Origin: Cacajao melanocephalus
Lineage: Eukaryota; Chordata; Mammalia; Primates; Pitheciidae
Length of the DNA: 64,000 nucleotides
Reading direction: 5' to 3'
Assembly: GCA_963573385.1 (NCBI GenBank)
Contig: CAUYLG010065780.1
Span: 62,001-126,000, forward strand
Shown here: one piece after another, positions 51,540 to 64,000 of the stretch
Position numbering within the stretch: position 1 is the stretch's first letter
Layout of the letters: each line of letters begins with the position of its first letter
The notes under the pieces: model-generated
Database searches by the model: none
What the model was told of the DNA's origin: nothing
Seen by the model: only the letters and a program-made list of their open reading frames with translations
Translations under genes and position numbers: made by a program

Positions 51540-52245
51540 GATTGGATCAATAGTGGCAAACATTTCTAGCATTAAAGCGATTGATTATTGTTTTTGACTA
51601 ACATGTTTTATTCATTCAGTACATTTTTATGGAACACCTACACTGTTTTTCTTGGTTAGGCTTTACATTATTTTCCCCATTCATTCTGTTCCGATAGGTT
51701 ACCCAGTAATTGAATTGACTCTAACTAAAAGGAAATGCTTCTACCTGAAATCCCTGCAGAGACTAGATTTCTTTTCTGCTGGACATTTTCTCTCACTCTC
51801 CTCTCATGGAGTCTTGTGCTGCATTTTACACATAGTAGGCACTTTGTTGGACAGAGTGACATCTGCCTGAATTGGCAGATGTCTTTTTTTCTGAGGAATA
51901 AGAACGTCAGTGTTGATTCCCAACAATACCTACTAGTTAATAGATGCGTAATGCCGACTAGTTAATGGATGCATACGATGTCCTCATCTCTGTCCTTTGG
52001 ATTCCTCGTGTGTTGCATACAGCATAGGCAATACATACATCAACCACATGCTCTGCATTTTCCACGGCAATCACAGTTACTATCGCTCTATTCCACTGTC
52101 CATCTACATGCTCCAGTATTTGTCCTGAAAATCTAGAGCTATGTGTAGTATTAGTAGTAAATGTTAATATTTTGTGTATTTCATTTTGATCCCTGGTGAT
52201 GCATAATCAACAAAATGGCATCTTTATAAATAAAGCACACCCATT
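51540..52245. other. Intergenic sequence; small L2 scraps
   Basis: L2-like scraps at 51605-51650 (ttattcattcagtacattt) and 51815-51850 (cacatagtaggcactttgtt). Nothing else recognised. Confidence 0.4.
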
Positions 52246-52249
52246 AATA

Positions 52250-52990
52250 TCTTCAAGCATCATTCCTAATTCTTTAGTCTGGCATTCAAGACCCTTCATG
52301 ATCTGGCCTCTGCTGACTGGCCTGTCCCATTGCTTAACACTTGCTTCTCTCACTCCAGGTGTGAGCCATGGGGAGCTCTTTTAGTTTTCCTGTCATGCCA
52401 TCATCTCTCATTTCACCTCTAGACAGTTTGCATGTGCTAATCTCTGCCTTCCATGCTATTCCTTATCCATTTCACTCTGTTCTCCATTATCGCTGAATGC
52501 TCCTCCACTCAATAATACACACATACACACCACACACACACACACATGCACACACACACAAATAGGCATGCATGCAAATATACCATCTTAGCCTAGTTAA
52601 TCCTTACTTTTCCTCAGACCCTGATACATGTTAACACTTCTAGCAAGTCCTCCCTGACCTTCCTGAAACCGAATTTAGTTTCCTCTCCTCTGTGCCCCCT
52701 CTCACTGTGTCAGCTGCCGTCCCAGCACTCATTCCAGAAAGGTAAGGAATAGTAATTTGTGTGATGAATTAGAATCCCATCCGCTTTGACTTATATACAC
52801 TTTCCAAAACTTGGTAGGTGTGGGTGTATCTCTGAGAGGTAATAAGTACGACTGTCTGAGGCTGTTTCTCTCACTCATTCTCATGGTCACTAATTTGTCT
52901 CCTTTACTAGATTGTTGGTTTGGGGAAGGCAGAGATGTGGCCTGTATCAGTCATCTTCATAGATCCACACCTTGTGCTGTGCCTTGGTAG
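52250..52990 (+). repeat. L2 fragment with CA microsatellite
   Basis: ttagtctggcattcaagacc, cttcatgatctggcctctgc, aagtcctccctgaccttcct and gcctgtatcagtcatcttca in forward L2 order; a CA-rich run at about 52515-52560. Confidence 0.7.
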
Positions 52991-53370
52991 TCATTCATTC
53001 ATTTTTTCATTTATTTAACAAATATTTACTGAGTACCTATCCTACTACATGCCAGGGTCTGTGCTCATGCCGGGCATTCAGATATGCATAAAAGAGATGT
53101 AGTATTTGCTCCTGTGGAGCTAACAGTCTAGCATTGGAGACTGACGTTAATCAAAACATCTCCCAAGTCAATTAGAATGTCAAACCATACTAAGTGCCAT
53201 GAATGAAATATATAGAGAAAAGTAATATGGGGCAACAGAGAGGGTACATTTAGGTTACTCAAGGAAGGCTACTCCAAAAGGTAATATTTAAATGGAGACA
53301 TGAATGATGAGAAGGACCTGGCCATGCAAAAAGGCATGCTGTCATGGGAGAGGAAGAATATTTTAGATAC
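52990..53370 (-). repeat. L2 fragment facing the previous one
   Basis: tcatttatttaacaaatattt, actgagtacctatcctactac, tgccagggtctgtgctcatg, gagctaacagtctagcattg, ggaaggctactccaaaaggt. Lies tail-to-tail with the L2 at 52250. Confidence 0.75.
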
Positions 53371-53381
53371 ATAATACAGTA

Positions 53382-53744
53382 CTGTCCCCTTATCTATGGG
53401 GTACACGTTCTCAGACTCCCTGTGGATGCATGAAACCACAGATAGTACCAAACCCTGTATATACTATGTTTTTTCCATCTGATAAGTGAGATGGCTACTA
53501 AAGTGACTAATGGGCAGGCGGTGTCTACAGCATGGATCCACTGGACAAAAGGATGAATCACATCTTAGGCAGAATGCGGCAGGAAGGCACGAGATTTTGT
53601 TACACTCCTCAAAGCAGTGTGCAGTCTAAAACTTATGAGTTGTTTATCTCTGGAATTTTCCACTTAATATTTTCAGACTGCAGTTGCTCACAGTAACTGA
53701 AACCGTGGAAAAGGAAACCACAAGTAAGGTGAGACTACTGTATC
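53382..53744 (-). mobile_element. Tigger-like (Tc1/mariner) MITE, internally deleted
   Basis: tacagtactgtccccttatc at one end and gtgagactactgta at the other are inverted. In between are ataagtgagatggctactaa, aaaaggatgaatcacatctt and tcagactgcagttgctcaca. The ends sit next to TA, as expected for this superfamily. Confidence 0.8.
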
Positions 53745-53749
53745 ATGTT

Positions 53750-54620
53750 TGTTGAATGAATTGTTGAATGAGTGATGGAGATTGAAACGAATTCTGTTGC
53801 AAAGATTTTGTCATGAAGGGTCGCTTATAACAGAATTAGTCATCCCTGATCTCCATGTTTTCTATCTTGAGAGTCCTCTGCAGGTGTCCCTGGCTATCAG
53901 CAGGCCAATATCAATCCTCTGGCTGGTGGGCCTTGAGGTTGTGGGAGGCATTTTCGGCAGGGGGCGCTCCACCTCAGTCATCCACGCAGCCCACTTCCTA
54001 ACAGGCCCCAACGCACACGACCCAGTATCCTGACCCCTGGCCTTGGGCAGCCTCCCAACTTAGCAACTCCTCCTGAGGAGCTCTCTTCAAGAAATGAATA
54101 GCCTTTCATGTGACTAATTAGGATGTTGTCCAACCTGACTTATGTACCCTTTGAAAAACTTGAAAGCAGCAGGCATGTCCTTGGAGGTGATAAAGTAGGG
54201 TGTTTGTGATTCTTTCTATACACAGTTAGATATTAGATCCTTGGTCAGGAAGATAGTCGGACAACACTTTGAACCTCTCTTACAAAGCTTATCACATTTT
54301 GCCTTACATTTCATTTTTGTGTGCCTGCCTTATCTCCCTTGCTGAACTGTAGATATATTCTTTAGGGTAAGAATGTGCTTTTCAGACGCTATCCATCTCC
54401 CATTATTAACTTCCCCATAGCAGACACTCAAGACATGTGTTTGGATTAAATTATTTTGAGAGGAAATTTATTAGACCTTGCTTCATTGAATTTATATTCT
54501 TGGAAAAGCTTCACTAAGTTCAAGGGCAGCTCGTGGTGTGGTGGGTTTTCTTTGTGTGAGGCCCCTCCATAATGTGGCTGTGTCCATCAGGGGTTCAATG
54601 AGAGAAACAGAACTACAACG
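53750..54620. other. Intergenic sequence with no recognised feature
   Basis: Includes a locally GC-rich, CpG-bearing patch at 53930-54060 (gcagggggcgctccacctc). No gene recognised. Confidence 0.4.
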
Positions 54621-54622
54621 AT

Positions 54623-54820
54623 GCTCCAAAGAGTAAGGGCTGAGCCAAGGCCATTGTCTTGGCTTTGTGATGTGTCAACTTGGCTAGGCTGGACCACATT
54701 TTCCAGCATTCACTCTCTTGTATGTTTTCTTGCAGTGGTTGTTTGTTTTTGAGACAGAGTCTCACTCTATCGCCCAGGCTGGAGTGCAGTGGTATGATCT
54801 CGGCTCACTGTAACCTTCGC
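54623..54820 (+). repeat. Inverted duplication, left (derived) arm
   Basis: Near-identical in reverse to 55586-55784. It carries unique-looking flank (gctccaaagagtaagggctg to cattcactctcttgtatg), then a cut-off Alu piece (54747-54820, gagacagagtctcactctat onward) that stops abruptly at aaccttcgc. In the flank I count about four differences over some 110 bases. Confidence 0.92.
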
Positions 54821-54826
54821 CAGCTT

Positions 54827-54919
54827 CTACAATTATGTGATTTCAAATCTGAATTTGAAAAGTACATTTATTACGAATTTGATTTCACATAATTCGAATT
54901 TGAAATCATGTAATTGTAG
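54827..54919. repeat. Palindromic hairpin at the inverted-duplication breakpoint
   Basis: Arms 54827-54848 (CTACAATTATGTGATTTCAA...) and 54898-54919 pair at 20 of 22. The unit AATTATGTGATTTCAAAT occurs once forward and about twice reversed in under 100 bp. Confidence 0.88.
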
Positions 54920-54924
54920 GACCT

Positions 54925-55784
<860 letters not shown>

Positions 55785-55789
55785 TTGTG

Positions 55790-57040
55790 GGTTGTCAAAT
55801 GCTCCACAGTCCCTTACAGAAAAAGGCAGTGACCTGTTTTCGTCAACACTGCCTGAGTGTGTCATATACTTGCCTGTTTCACTGATCCAACCTCAGTGTA
55901 CTTTGATGGAAACTCTGTTAAATATGTCACATCATTATACCCCTAAGAGACATGCCATTTTACTGACTTGGTAAGGTGATTTCCTTCTGTAGTGTTTAAG
56001 CTGATTTTTGTTTGTTTATTTGTTGCTATTGTTTTTAATGAGGGCATTAGTTTGGGTCATTTTTACTGCTGAAGCAAAATGTGTCTGGCTACCTGTTCCT
56101 CTCAAATTCGTTTCAGAAACTACATAGTATTACAGGGGAATTCTTTTAAAAATCAAATAGCTGCTATTTGGGGAAAGCGATATCGACGATTGAAGGGAAT
56201 AGGACCTTTTTGCAGTGTTTGTTCTGGAAGTCTCATTCTCTGAATTTCAGGATTTCTGATTGAGCATTTAAAGCTGATTGAGGCATTGAGGCAGTCATGA
56301 CAGGGTGTGTAGGCACACACACATACATGCGCATACAAACCCTCTAAAAGAGAGAAAGATAATAAAATACCATAGATAAGCTTTGCTAGCATTGCCTCTC
56401 CTTTCCAATTTAGTGGCTGGACAGAGGAAAAGAGGAGACAAGATGGTGACAGACCAGTTGCAAGGTTTCAGCAGAGCGGACCTTGGCAGGCTGCCTACTA
56501 GCAGGGAGTGTGCAGTTTCCAGGCATGGCCACAAGATGGTGCAGTGACTGTGCAGATGGCATACGTGCCAGGAGGGAAATCAAGGCTCTCTGAATATTCA
56601 GCATTCTTGTTCTTGTTTTTCCATATGGGACTTAAGCATGAGGAAGATAGCAAACATGGAAGAAAGCCAGGAAATTTAAGTGTTTTACCAAATATCATCC
56701 ACAGTGTTTGAGAATGAAGACAATCTATTTACACCCATCCTTGGCTCTGAAATCCTGGTGAAGCGGACAGGGTATGCAATCTGTAAATCTGTCAGCTAAT
56801 TATGAGCTTGGTTTTGTCAGTTATACAGCAAGCTACTAAACCGTGGTGCGTATTGGCACTTTTTATACAACAGATTCTCTTCCCATTGGACATGTGTGGT
56901 GGGCTATGGGTGGGATGGGGCACAGATTTTTTTATCCTTCTTACTACAGACTTCTCTCAAGGCTGGATTGTGAGGTTCATTTATATTATGCCCTGTAAAT
57001 CCTGTGCAGGGTGGCGAAAGAAACAGCAGTCCAAGATGAC
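55790..57040. other. Intergenic sequence with no recognised feature
   Basis: No named repeat or gene. Several short ORFs overlap on both strands. Confidence 0.45.
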
Positions 57041-57045
57041 TTATG

Positions 57046-57275
57046 AGTCTCAATTCACTGCAGCCTCGACCTCTTTGGCTCAAACGATCCTCCCACCTCA
57101 GGCTCCCTCTCGAGTAGCCAGGACTACATGTGTCCTCTACCACTCCAGGCTAATTTTTTGTATTTTTTATAGAGATGAGGTCTCCCTATGTTGCCCAGCC
57201 TGGTCTCAAACTCCTGGCCTCAAGTGATTCTCCTGCCTTGGCCTCCCAAAGTGCTGGGATTACAGGCATGAGCCA
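57046..57275 (-). mobile_element. AluJ in reverse orientation, truncated
   Basis: attcactgcagcctcgacct, tggctcaaacgatcctccca, ttgcccagcctggtctcaaa, tacaggcatgagccacagc. The 3' end of the element is missing. Confidence 0.88.
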
Positions 57276-57284
57276 CAGCACTAG

Positions 57285-57971
57285 AGATAAGATTGTTGTA
57301 AGATGTTACAATACATAGAAGACAAATGATAGTCTACAAGAAAATAACTACACCACAAATAACAAAGGATTCACATCCATAATGTACAAAGAACTTATAT
57401 AAACCCATAAGGAAGAGATAAACATACCAAGTAAGTCTAGGTCATTAAACAAGCAATTCACAGAAAAAATATAAACTAAATTTGAAAAGGTGCTTAATCT
57501 CACTGGATAAGGTAGGTATTGATAATGGGGAAATGCAAGTCCAAACAGAAATCATTGTTTTTGCCTCTCAGGCAACAAAAACAAAAATAAAAAATAATAT
57601 CCAGAAGTTTTGATGGTATTCGGAGATACTCTCATATACCCTTGAGAGTAAATTGGAACAGCAGTTCTGGATGGCAATTTGGCAGCTTCTATCAAAAATT
57701 CAAAGGCATATGCGAAGAAATTAGACTCTTAAGAATGTCTCCTCTCCTATAGAAATATTTAGTGTGTGCCCAAATTTGTGTATACAAAGGCTTTCATCAC
57801 AGCATTGATTATATTAGAACAAATTTGGGAAAATGGGAGTCAATCTAATTGTCTATCAATTAGGCCTGTAATAAATAAACTATCAATATCATGGAGTATG
57901 CAGTTGTTAAAAGGAGTGAGGCACAACTGCGTGTACTGACATGGGCCAATCTCTGGAATATGTACTTAAAG

Positions 57972-58008
<37 letters not shown>

Positions 58009-58210
58009 TATGTACTTAAAGAAGTGTGTGTGTAAATATACAAAAACAGATCTGGTAGAACACACTCAAAACTGATAATACTAATTAGCTCTAGCTCTGC
58101 AGAGAGAATTTGAATTGTCAAAGTGAAGGAACATTACCATATTTTGCCTTATATACTTCTCTCTGTATTTTTAATAATGAGGCAGGTATTAATGTATTGT
58201 GAAATTTAAA
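57285..58210 (+). mobile_element. Old L1/HAL1 3' fragment
   Basis: ggattcacatccataatgta, ttcacagaaaaaatataaac, ggcaatttggcagcttctat, tcatcacagcattgattata and tcaatatcatggagtatgc follow the L1 ORF2 3' order; not coding. Confidence 0.75.
57975..58008 (+). repeat. (GT)n microsatellite with duplicated flank
   Basis: About 15 GT units. The flank atgtacttaaagaagtgtgt precedes the run and occurs again right after it at about 58010. Confidence 0.93.
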
Positions 58211-58214
58211 AATA

Positions 58215-58655
58215 AATTTCTTTAAAAATACATTACTAGGATTATAAAAGTTATAATTTCTCTTCTCAAAGCTTCACAGGTACCCAAATAATCTTCAATA
58301 ACAAATCAAAAAGCTAAGACTTACATAGATGGAGATTAACAACTATGTGCTCCTAATACCCTTTAATTTTGTTCTTTTCGGGTCCACACAATTCACTTGC
58401 ATTATGAGTGTTTCCTGGCTGTCATCTGACAGTAGCTCTCTGAGGGACCATGTGAGGGGCTGGAAGGAGGAACCAGAGAGATGAATAGAAAATCGTGTTT
58501 TTCTTACCTTTAGCCTCCTTTGTTGCCTTAACTAATTGAAGAATGTTTTTCTCTTGACTTCTTGTGTCTTTCTCATTTAAGGGCTAAGTCACACTTCACA
58601 CAAAATCATGTACTTTTTAGTACTTGTCATCAGAATTTTGTGATTTGGCTAGATT
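58215..58655. other. Intergenic sequence with no recognised feature
   Basis: No gene or named repeat seen. Confidence 0.4.
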
Positions 58656-58661
58656 GACCTT

Positions 58662-58898
58662 TTTAAATATTTATTTTTGTATTCTTTAAGTTCTGGGGTA
58701 CATGTGCAAAACGTGCAGGCTTGTTACGTAGGTATACATGTGCCATGGTGGTTTGCTGCACCCATCAACCATCATCTACATTAGGTATTTCTCCTAATGC
58801 TATCCCTCCCCTATTCCCCCACCTACCAACAGGCCCTGGTGTGTGCTGTTCCCCTCCCTGTGTCCATGTGTTCTCATTGCTCAACTCCCATCTGTAAA
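58662..58898 (-). mobile_element. L1 3' end (L1P-like), reverse orientation
   Basis: ttctttaagttctggggtac, atgtgcaaaacgtgcaggct, tgttacgtaggtatacatgt, gccatggtggtttgctgcac and tgtccatgtgttctcattgc: a relatively young primate L1 3' end. Confidence 0.9.
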
Positions 58899-58899
58899 C

Positions 58900-60749
58900 A
58901 TTCCAGTTTGCTTTCCAGGGCTCTGGTGAATTCTTGCTTCAGCCAACTCTACCTCTTCTTTTCCCTCCTCTTCTTTCTTCCCCTGTTATAATAATGACAA
59001 GTCCATTCCTGGACCTGTAGAATTGCCCCCACCCTTCCCTTATGACCACCTGAGACCTTCTATCAGGGTTTTTGGCTTGTTGAAAGCATTTGCCTTCCTA
59101 TTCTGCATTTTCTTAAATGCTTGTCATTTCTGAGTGACCTGTATGTTCTTGCACCATGGTAGCATTCCTTCAAGATTCTGTCCACATTCAACCCCTTAAC
59201 TATTTATCCTCACAGGAAAAATAAATGCCATGATGAATGTCATCCATTTTAGCTGAGTATTTTACCTTTTGCTGAGTTGTTGCCTTAAACACATTCCTAA
59301 GGCATACTTGGCAATTTGTGGCCTGGTGTACTTTTTTCCAACAGGCCTATGGATTGCTAGTCACATATCACCATCAGATCCTGACCTGCAGTTATATTTG
59401 TAAGTGACTTTTCAGCTTTCTCCACTGGCTCCCCTTATCTGTACATTTATAAAGAACTCCTTCTCTGGGGACTCCGTGTTTGGATCCCCTTCCACAAACA
59501 CTCCCTTCGTGGAAGCCTGTCTTCCCCTCCTAAACTCCATCTCTCTCTATTCCCTTCCACTCAGTGTGGAAGCTGCTTTCATCTCCTGCATTGTATCTTT
59601 CTGGATTCTCTCACTCAGTGTGAGAGTTAGCTGTTTCTTTCTCTCTCCTTCTCCCGTTTCTCTCTCTCTCTCTAAATAAATGACTTCCTGCAAACACTTT
59701 TGAGTCTGGCATTTACTGTGTAATTTTTTATATAAAAAATATTTTTAAAAAAAGAATGATAAAAAAAGAACTCCTCCTCTGAGATCCCCATCATTTACTT
59801 GCTTTCCCATCTTCACGCTCTTTGACCTTTTTGTCTTATTCTAGAAGGTGCCATGTGTCAAAGATTAGTGTCTTATCTCCCTTCCTTCCTTCATTCATAC
59901 ATTCTTCCAAATCTGTTTTCTTTTTGCTGTTAGAGGTAGAGGATAAAATATTTACCATTTAGCATGCATTTTCTTATATCTGGGTTTAAAAATCTTCATT
60001 CCTTTATTCTCCTGTAGTTAACAGACATATTTTCTCTTCCACCACTGAAGCTTTGATAAAAATATTAAATTGTATCAGACTTAGGTCAGTTCCCTGAGAA
60101 ACAAAATGCAGTGTGATTTCCTATCTCTGGTTCTTATTGAGCTGTCAAAACCCAGCTGGTCAAGATCATCCACTAGTGCCACTTGCATGTAGTGTGAACC
60201 ATATTTTTCAAGCTAATTAATGAGTAGGTCATGGCCAGGAGCAGAAACAAAAGCCTTTTCAAGGTTAACACATATTATGTTGTTTGCTGTCCCAAATCCA
60301 TTAGGCTTGTTATCTGTTACCCAACAAAAATTAGATTGGGTCAGCATGACTATTTTCTTCACAATGTATCACTGATTGTTACTCAGTACCCTGTGGTATT
60401 CTTATCGTTCTTTTTATTTTCATTGAGGAATTTAAAAAACATATTATCCTGTGAGTAGAATTGAGTTTATTCAATCTTTCATCTCTGTGTTGACTCTTTA
60501 TCCTTTCTAAAAAGGTAGATATTTTTCTTGGCCTTTTTCTAATCCCCAGGAACTCTGGTTTCCGACAATTTCCAAAGATGATACATCTCTGTAATTCTTC
60601 AAAGGATCGAGATGCATTCTTTGTACCCTTTAGGGTGAAAGTCCTAAGAGACAGTTTGGAATGGTCAGTATCAATTGGCATTGCTCAGTATGATTTCTAT
60701 GCACTTGGTGAGTTAGGCAGCTCATGGCTGCCTGCTGTGATTGCAAGCT

Positions 60750-60783
<34 letters not shown>

Positions 60784-61470
60784 CATTAAAATTTCCTTTT
60801 ACTTTAGTGTCATGTTTTGAACTACCTTCCCACACAGTCCAACACAAAGAGCCACATCATTTCCCCTTCCTTCCATGCAATATAGAATACTTTCCCACAC
60901 ATCAGTTCCTAGGAGGAACTTATTCCTTGCTTTGACTCTTCCCCATTTTCTTTTTAAATGTAGCTGTCCCAAATCTATTGTGAGGAGGAGAAAGATATTA
61001 ACAAATAAATCCACTTTTTGAATGTTCACACAGGTAAATTTGTCACAATCCACCTATGCAAAGGACTGCAATTGTTTGCTCCTGGAAGTAGTGCTGGGGG
61101 AGGAGGCTAATGCCTGAGAGAGCCTCCTTCTAATCCTGTAGTGAGTTGTGGCACCAAGAGTTTAAATGACTAACCTCCAGTTTCGTAAACCCCATGCTCT
61201 TTCTCTACATAGTACAATGAGTCTTTTAAAATAAATATGTAAGAGAAATCTGTTCTCTGGCCTTTGCTGTTTAGATGCCTCCCTTGCCTGTGTCGTGACT
61301 CTGTATTCATTAATATAAGTAAAATGTAAAAATTCGAGAAGTCATTTTGTGGATGCAGACCTGCTAAACCCATCCTCATAGTTTCACATACAAAAAAAAC
61401 TTTTTGGTGAAAATTTTCTCTATTCATCTTTGCTTTCTACCAGAATTAGAGGAAAGACATTGCAATACTA
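58900..61470. other. Long intergenic stretch without recognised repeats
   Basis: 2.6 kb with only short simple repeats (CT at 59640-59675; GT/AT at 60750-60784). No gene recognised. Confidence 0.45.
60750..60784 (+). repeat. (GT)n(AT)n microsatellite
   Basis: tgtgtgtgtgtgtgtgtgtg followed by tatatata. Confidence 0.93.
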
Positions 61471-61474
61471 TTAG

Positions 61475-61645
61475 AAGCAATAATGACTAACTTTTTTTGA
61501 GTGCTTACTAAGAGTAAGGCTTGGTGCTAAGCTGTTTTGTGGAATTAACCTCTATTTTATACCTGGAATAAATGGAAGTTCAGAGAGTTTAAGTGACTTG
61601 CCCAAAATCAGATGGATAAAGAATGGCAGAGCTGATCACAATTTT
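61475..61645 (-). repeat. MIR SINE
   Basis: ttgagtgcttactaagagta, gttcagagagtttaagtgac, ttgcccaaaatcagatggat, aatggcagagctgatcac. Confidence 0.75.
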
Positions 61646-61771
61646 GTAGTGCTAGAGTTGGGCAGTCCTAGGGTCTGAGATAAATTTTGTAGACATTTTA
61701 TTGTCCACAAAGTCAGAATCCATCTTATAATTCATAGCACCCTAGATACTTTTAAACAGAATTTTAAATAG

Positions 61772-62111
<340 letters not shown>

Positions 62112-62124
62112 ACAGTATTATTTC

Positions 62125-62640
62125 TATTATAAAAGAAATATACATTCATATTTTAAAAGTTAGTAGGAAATTAATACCAAGTCTCACCATGTTGTTATAT
62201 TTTCTTCCAGCCCTTCTTTTATGCATAGTTTTTCTTAAGATTTGTTTGTTTTACATGGTCATGAGAATATATGCAATTTTGTGTAGTTTTACAATTTTAT
62301 CTTTTAAAATTGTATCTTAGCAAATACATTTTCCCTGCTGTGTAATTTTTTAAAGCCTACATAGTAATCAATTGATCAAGTATATAGTTTAGCCTTTCCC
62401 ATGTGATTTAGGATTTAGCCTGTTTTTGTTCTCATTGTTATAAATATCACTGTATTTAAAGTTTTATGCATAAAACTTTGCTGTATTTTGAATGATTTCA
62501 TGGAAATGAAAGTATTGGATCAAAGAACATGAACCTTTTTAAAATTCTGGATAAGTATGGCCAAGATTGATTTCTGAATTAGTCGCACCAATGAACAATC
62601 TCAGGGCATGCTAGAGGGATGTCAAGCAAATAATATTTCC
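62125..62640 (-). repeat. Old LINE (L1M/HAL1-like) fragment
   Basis: ttcttccagcccttcttttat, attttccctgctgtgtaatt, ttataaatatcactgtattt, gatcaaagaacatgaacctt and ccaatgaacaatctcaggg resemble an old antisense LINE 3' region. Confidence 0.55.
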
Positions 62641-62687
62641 ATAGCTGTCTAAAGGTGTGCCTGAATTTTCACTATTTGATTCACGTG

Positions 62688-62845
62688 TAAAATCATAGAT
62701 GGCCAGTGCTAGAAGGGACGCTGGGAATTATGTATTGTAATCTTTCATTCTATAGACAGAAATACAGACATTGTACTTTATGCAAGTTCTACTAGGGAGT
62801 TAGAAGAAAAACCAGGAATTGAAACTGGAGTACTTGGCTTCCAAT
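62688..62845 (-). repeat. MIR3-like SINE
   Basis: aatcatagatggccagtgct, agaagggacgctgggaatta and aaccaggaattgaaactgga follow the MIR3-type order. Confidence 0.5.
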
Positions 62846-62849
62846 AACA

Positions 62850-63545
62850 CTTTTTTCCCCATTATTTTTCTATCATATCTTGCCACTTTTTCCATCATAT
62901 CAGGATGCCATGAGTATTTGCATTTTTAGAAAGAATTATAGAAAGAGGGAAAAACCTAAAACCACAGACATGAATAACTGATGGCCAATCACCTTACCCT
63001 AGTGAGCAAAAGATTTTGGTCAAGAAATGCATCTTCATCATGTTCAATTACACCAGGTAGATGACCACCACCTCAGCCAGTACACAGTGCTGACCGTATG
63101 CAGAAATAATTCTCAGAGACGCTCAGTTCTGCCTTTCCGACATCATGTAGTCATTCAGCTCTTTTCATGGGCTGCTTTTGGGGAATCTGAGAAATGGAAC
63201 ACATAATTCCACCCTCAGATCTAACAGTAGAGTAAAGAAAGCAAGAACTGTATTCATGATCAAATTAAAGAGATGTTAGAATGCATATCACAAATCACTC
63301 AGGCTACAAGAAAATTGTATGGTGGTGGGGGGTTGTGGAGAAGGCTCTGCACAGGAGGTGGGTAGTGAATGGGCTGTAAGGGGGAAGGCATTCTAAGTGA
63401 AGCTCAGAGAGCTAGAGGTTGTAGTTAAGAGGATTTGGGTGGTCCACAATGACGATCTAGCCATGGTCAGGGAGAGACTCAGGTTAGTTGGTAGGGAAAG
63501 AGGGTCCTAGAAATTTTTGAGAACATCTGGTTCATCTGCTTTGTT
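62850..63545. other. Intergenic sequence with no recognised feature
   Basis: No gene or named repeat seen. Confidence 0.45.
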
Positions 63546-63547
63546 GC

Positions 63548-63756
63548 CTACGTAATAACAACAATAGCAAAGTTTTATATCACATCAGGTGCTATTCCAA
63601 ACTCTTGACAGACATTGAATCATTTAATCTTTATAATAACTCTCTATATATCATCCTCATTTTATAGATAGGAAAATTCAGACATGGGGAAACTAAATAA
63701 CTAGTAAATGGCAGCATGCCATTTGAATTCAGGCAGTCTGCAACACAGTCCATACT
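63548..63756 (-). repeat. MIR SINE
   Basis: aggtgctattccaaactctt, gaatcatttaatctttataa, cattttatagataggaaaat, gaattcaggcagtctgcaac. Confidence 0.75.

Positions 63757-64000
<244 letters not shown>

Overview
This window is primate nuclear DNA. It carries dimeric Alu elements (AluJ, AluS and a probable AluY), THE1/MST-type LTRs, MADE1, and many worn MIR, L2 and L1 copies, and coding density is very low. The only gene I can recognise is the 3' end of HS6ST2 (heparan-sulfate 6-O-sulfotransferase 2), read on the + strand. From memory HS6ST2 lies on the X chromosome (Xq26.2 in human). The C-terminal tail here carries more Asn-Leu-Thr-Gln units than I recall for the human protein. That hints at a non-human primate, but I cannot confirm it.

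Layout. Positions 39-125 look like a small in-frame cassette exon of HS6ST2 (87 nt, good acceptor, consensus GTAAGT donor). Its reading phase joins exactly to the last exon. An intron of about 40.1 kb follows (126-40227), made of old and young repeats plus unique sequence. The terminal exon begins at 40228. It encodes the 3'-phosphate-binding half of the sulfotransferase domain and a Gln/Asn-rich tail, stops at 41122, and has a 3'UTR of about 2.2 kb ending near an AATAAA at 43311. The remaining 20 kb (43336-64000) is intergenic and repeat-rich, with no gene I can recognise.

Repeats. There are 18 Alu or Alu-derived pieces, several with target-site duplications (TSDs) I could match by eye. Two complete solo THE1/MST LTRs have perfect 5-bp duplications, and a third lies in reverse orientation. 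There are DNA-transposon fossils (MADE1, MER5A, MER20, a Tigger-like element and three further hAT-like copies), long L2 tracts, and L1 fragments. One locus is triply nested (hAT, then L1, then Alu).

The structures most worth a second look are: the cassette exon directly upstream of the PAPS-binding strand; the coding 12-bp minisatellite in the HS6ST2 tail, which adds N-glycosylation sequons; a nest of alternating inverted repeats at 18.06-18.28 kb with a 42-bp near-perfect hairpin; a 199-bp inverted duplication at 54.6/55.7 kb that copied part of an Alu and its flank and has a second palindrome at its breakpoint; a MADE1 hairpin related to the miR-548 family; and a possible unidentified retrocopy at 50.2-50.8 kb. 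I saw no convincing previously unknown multi-gene system.
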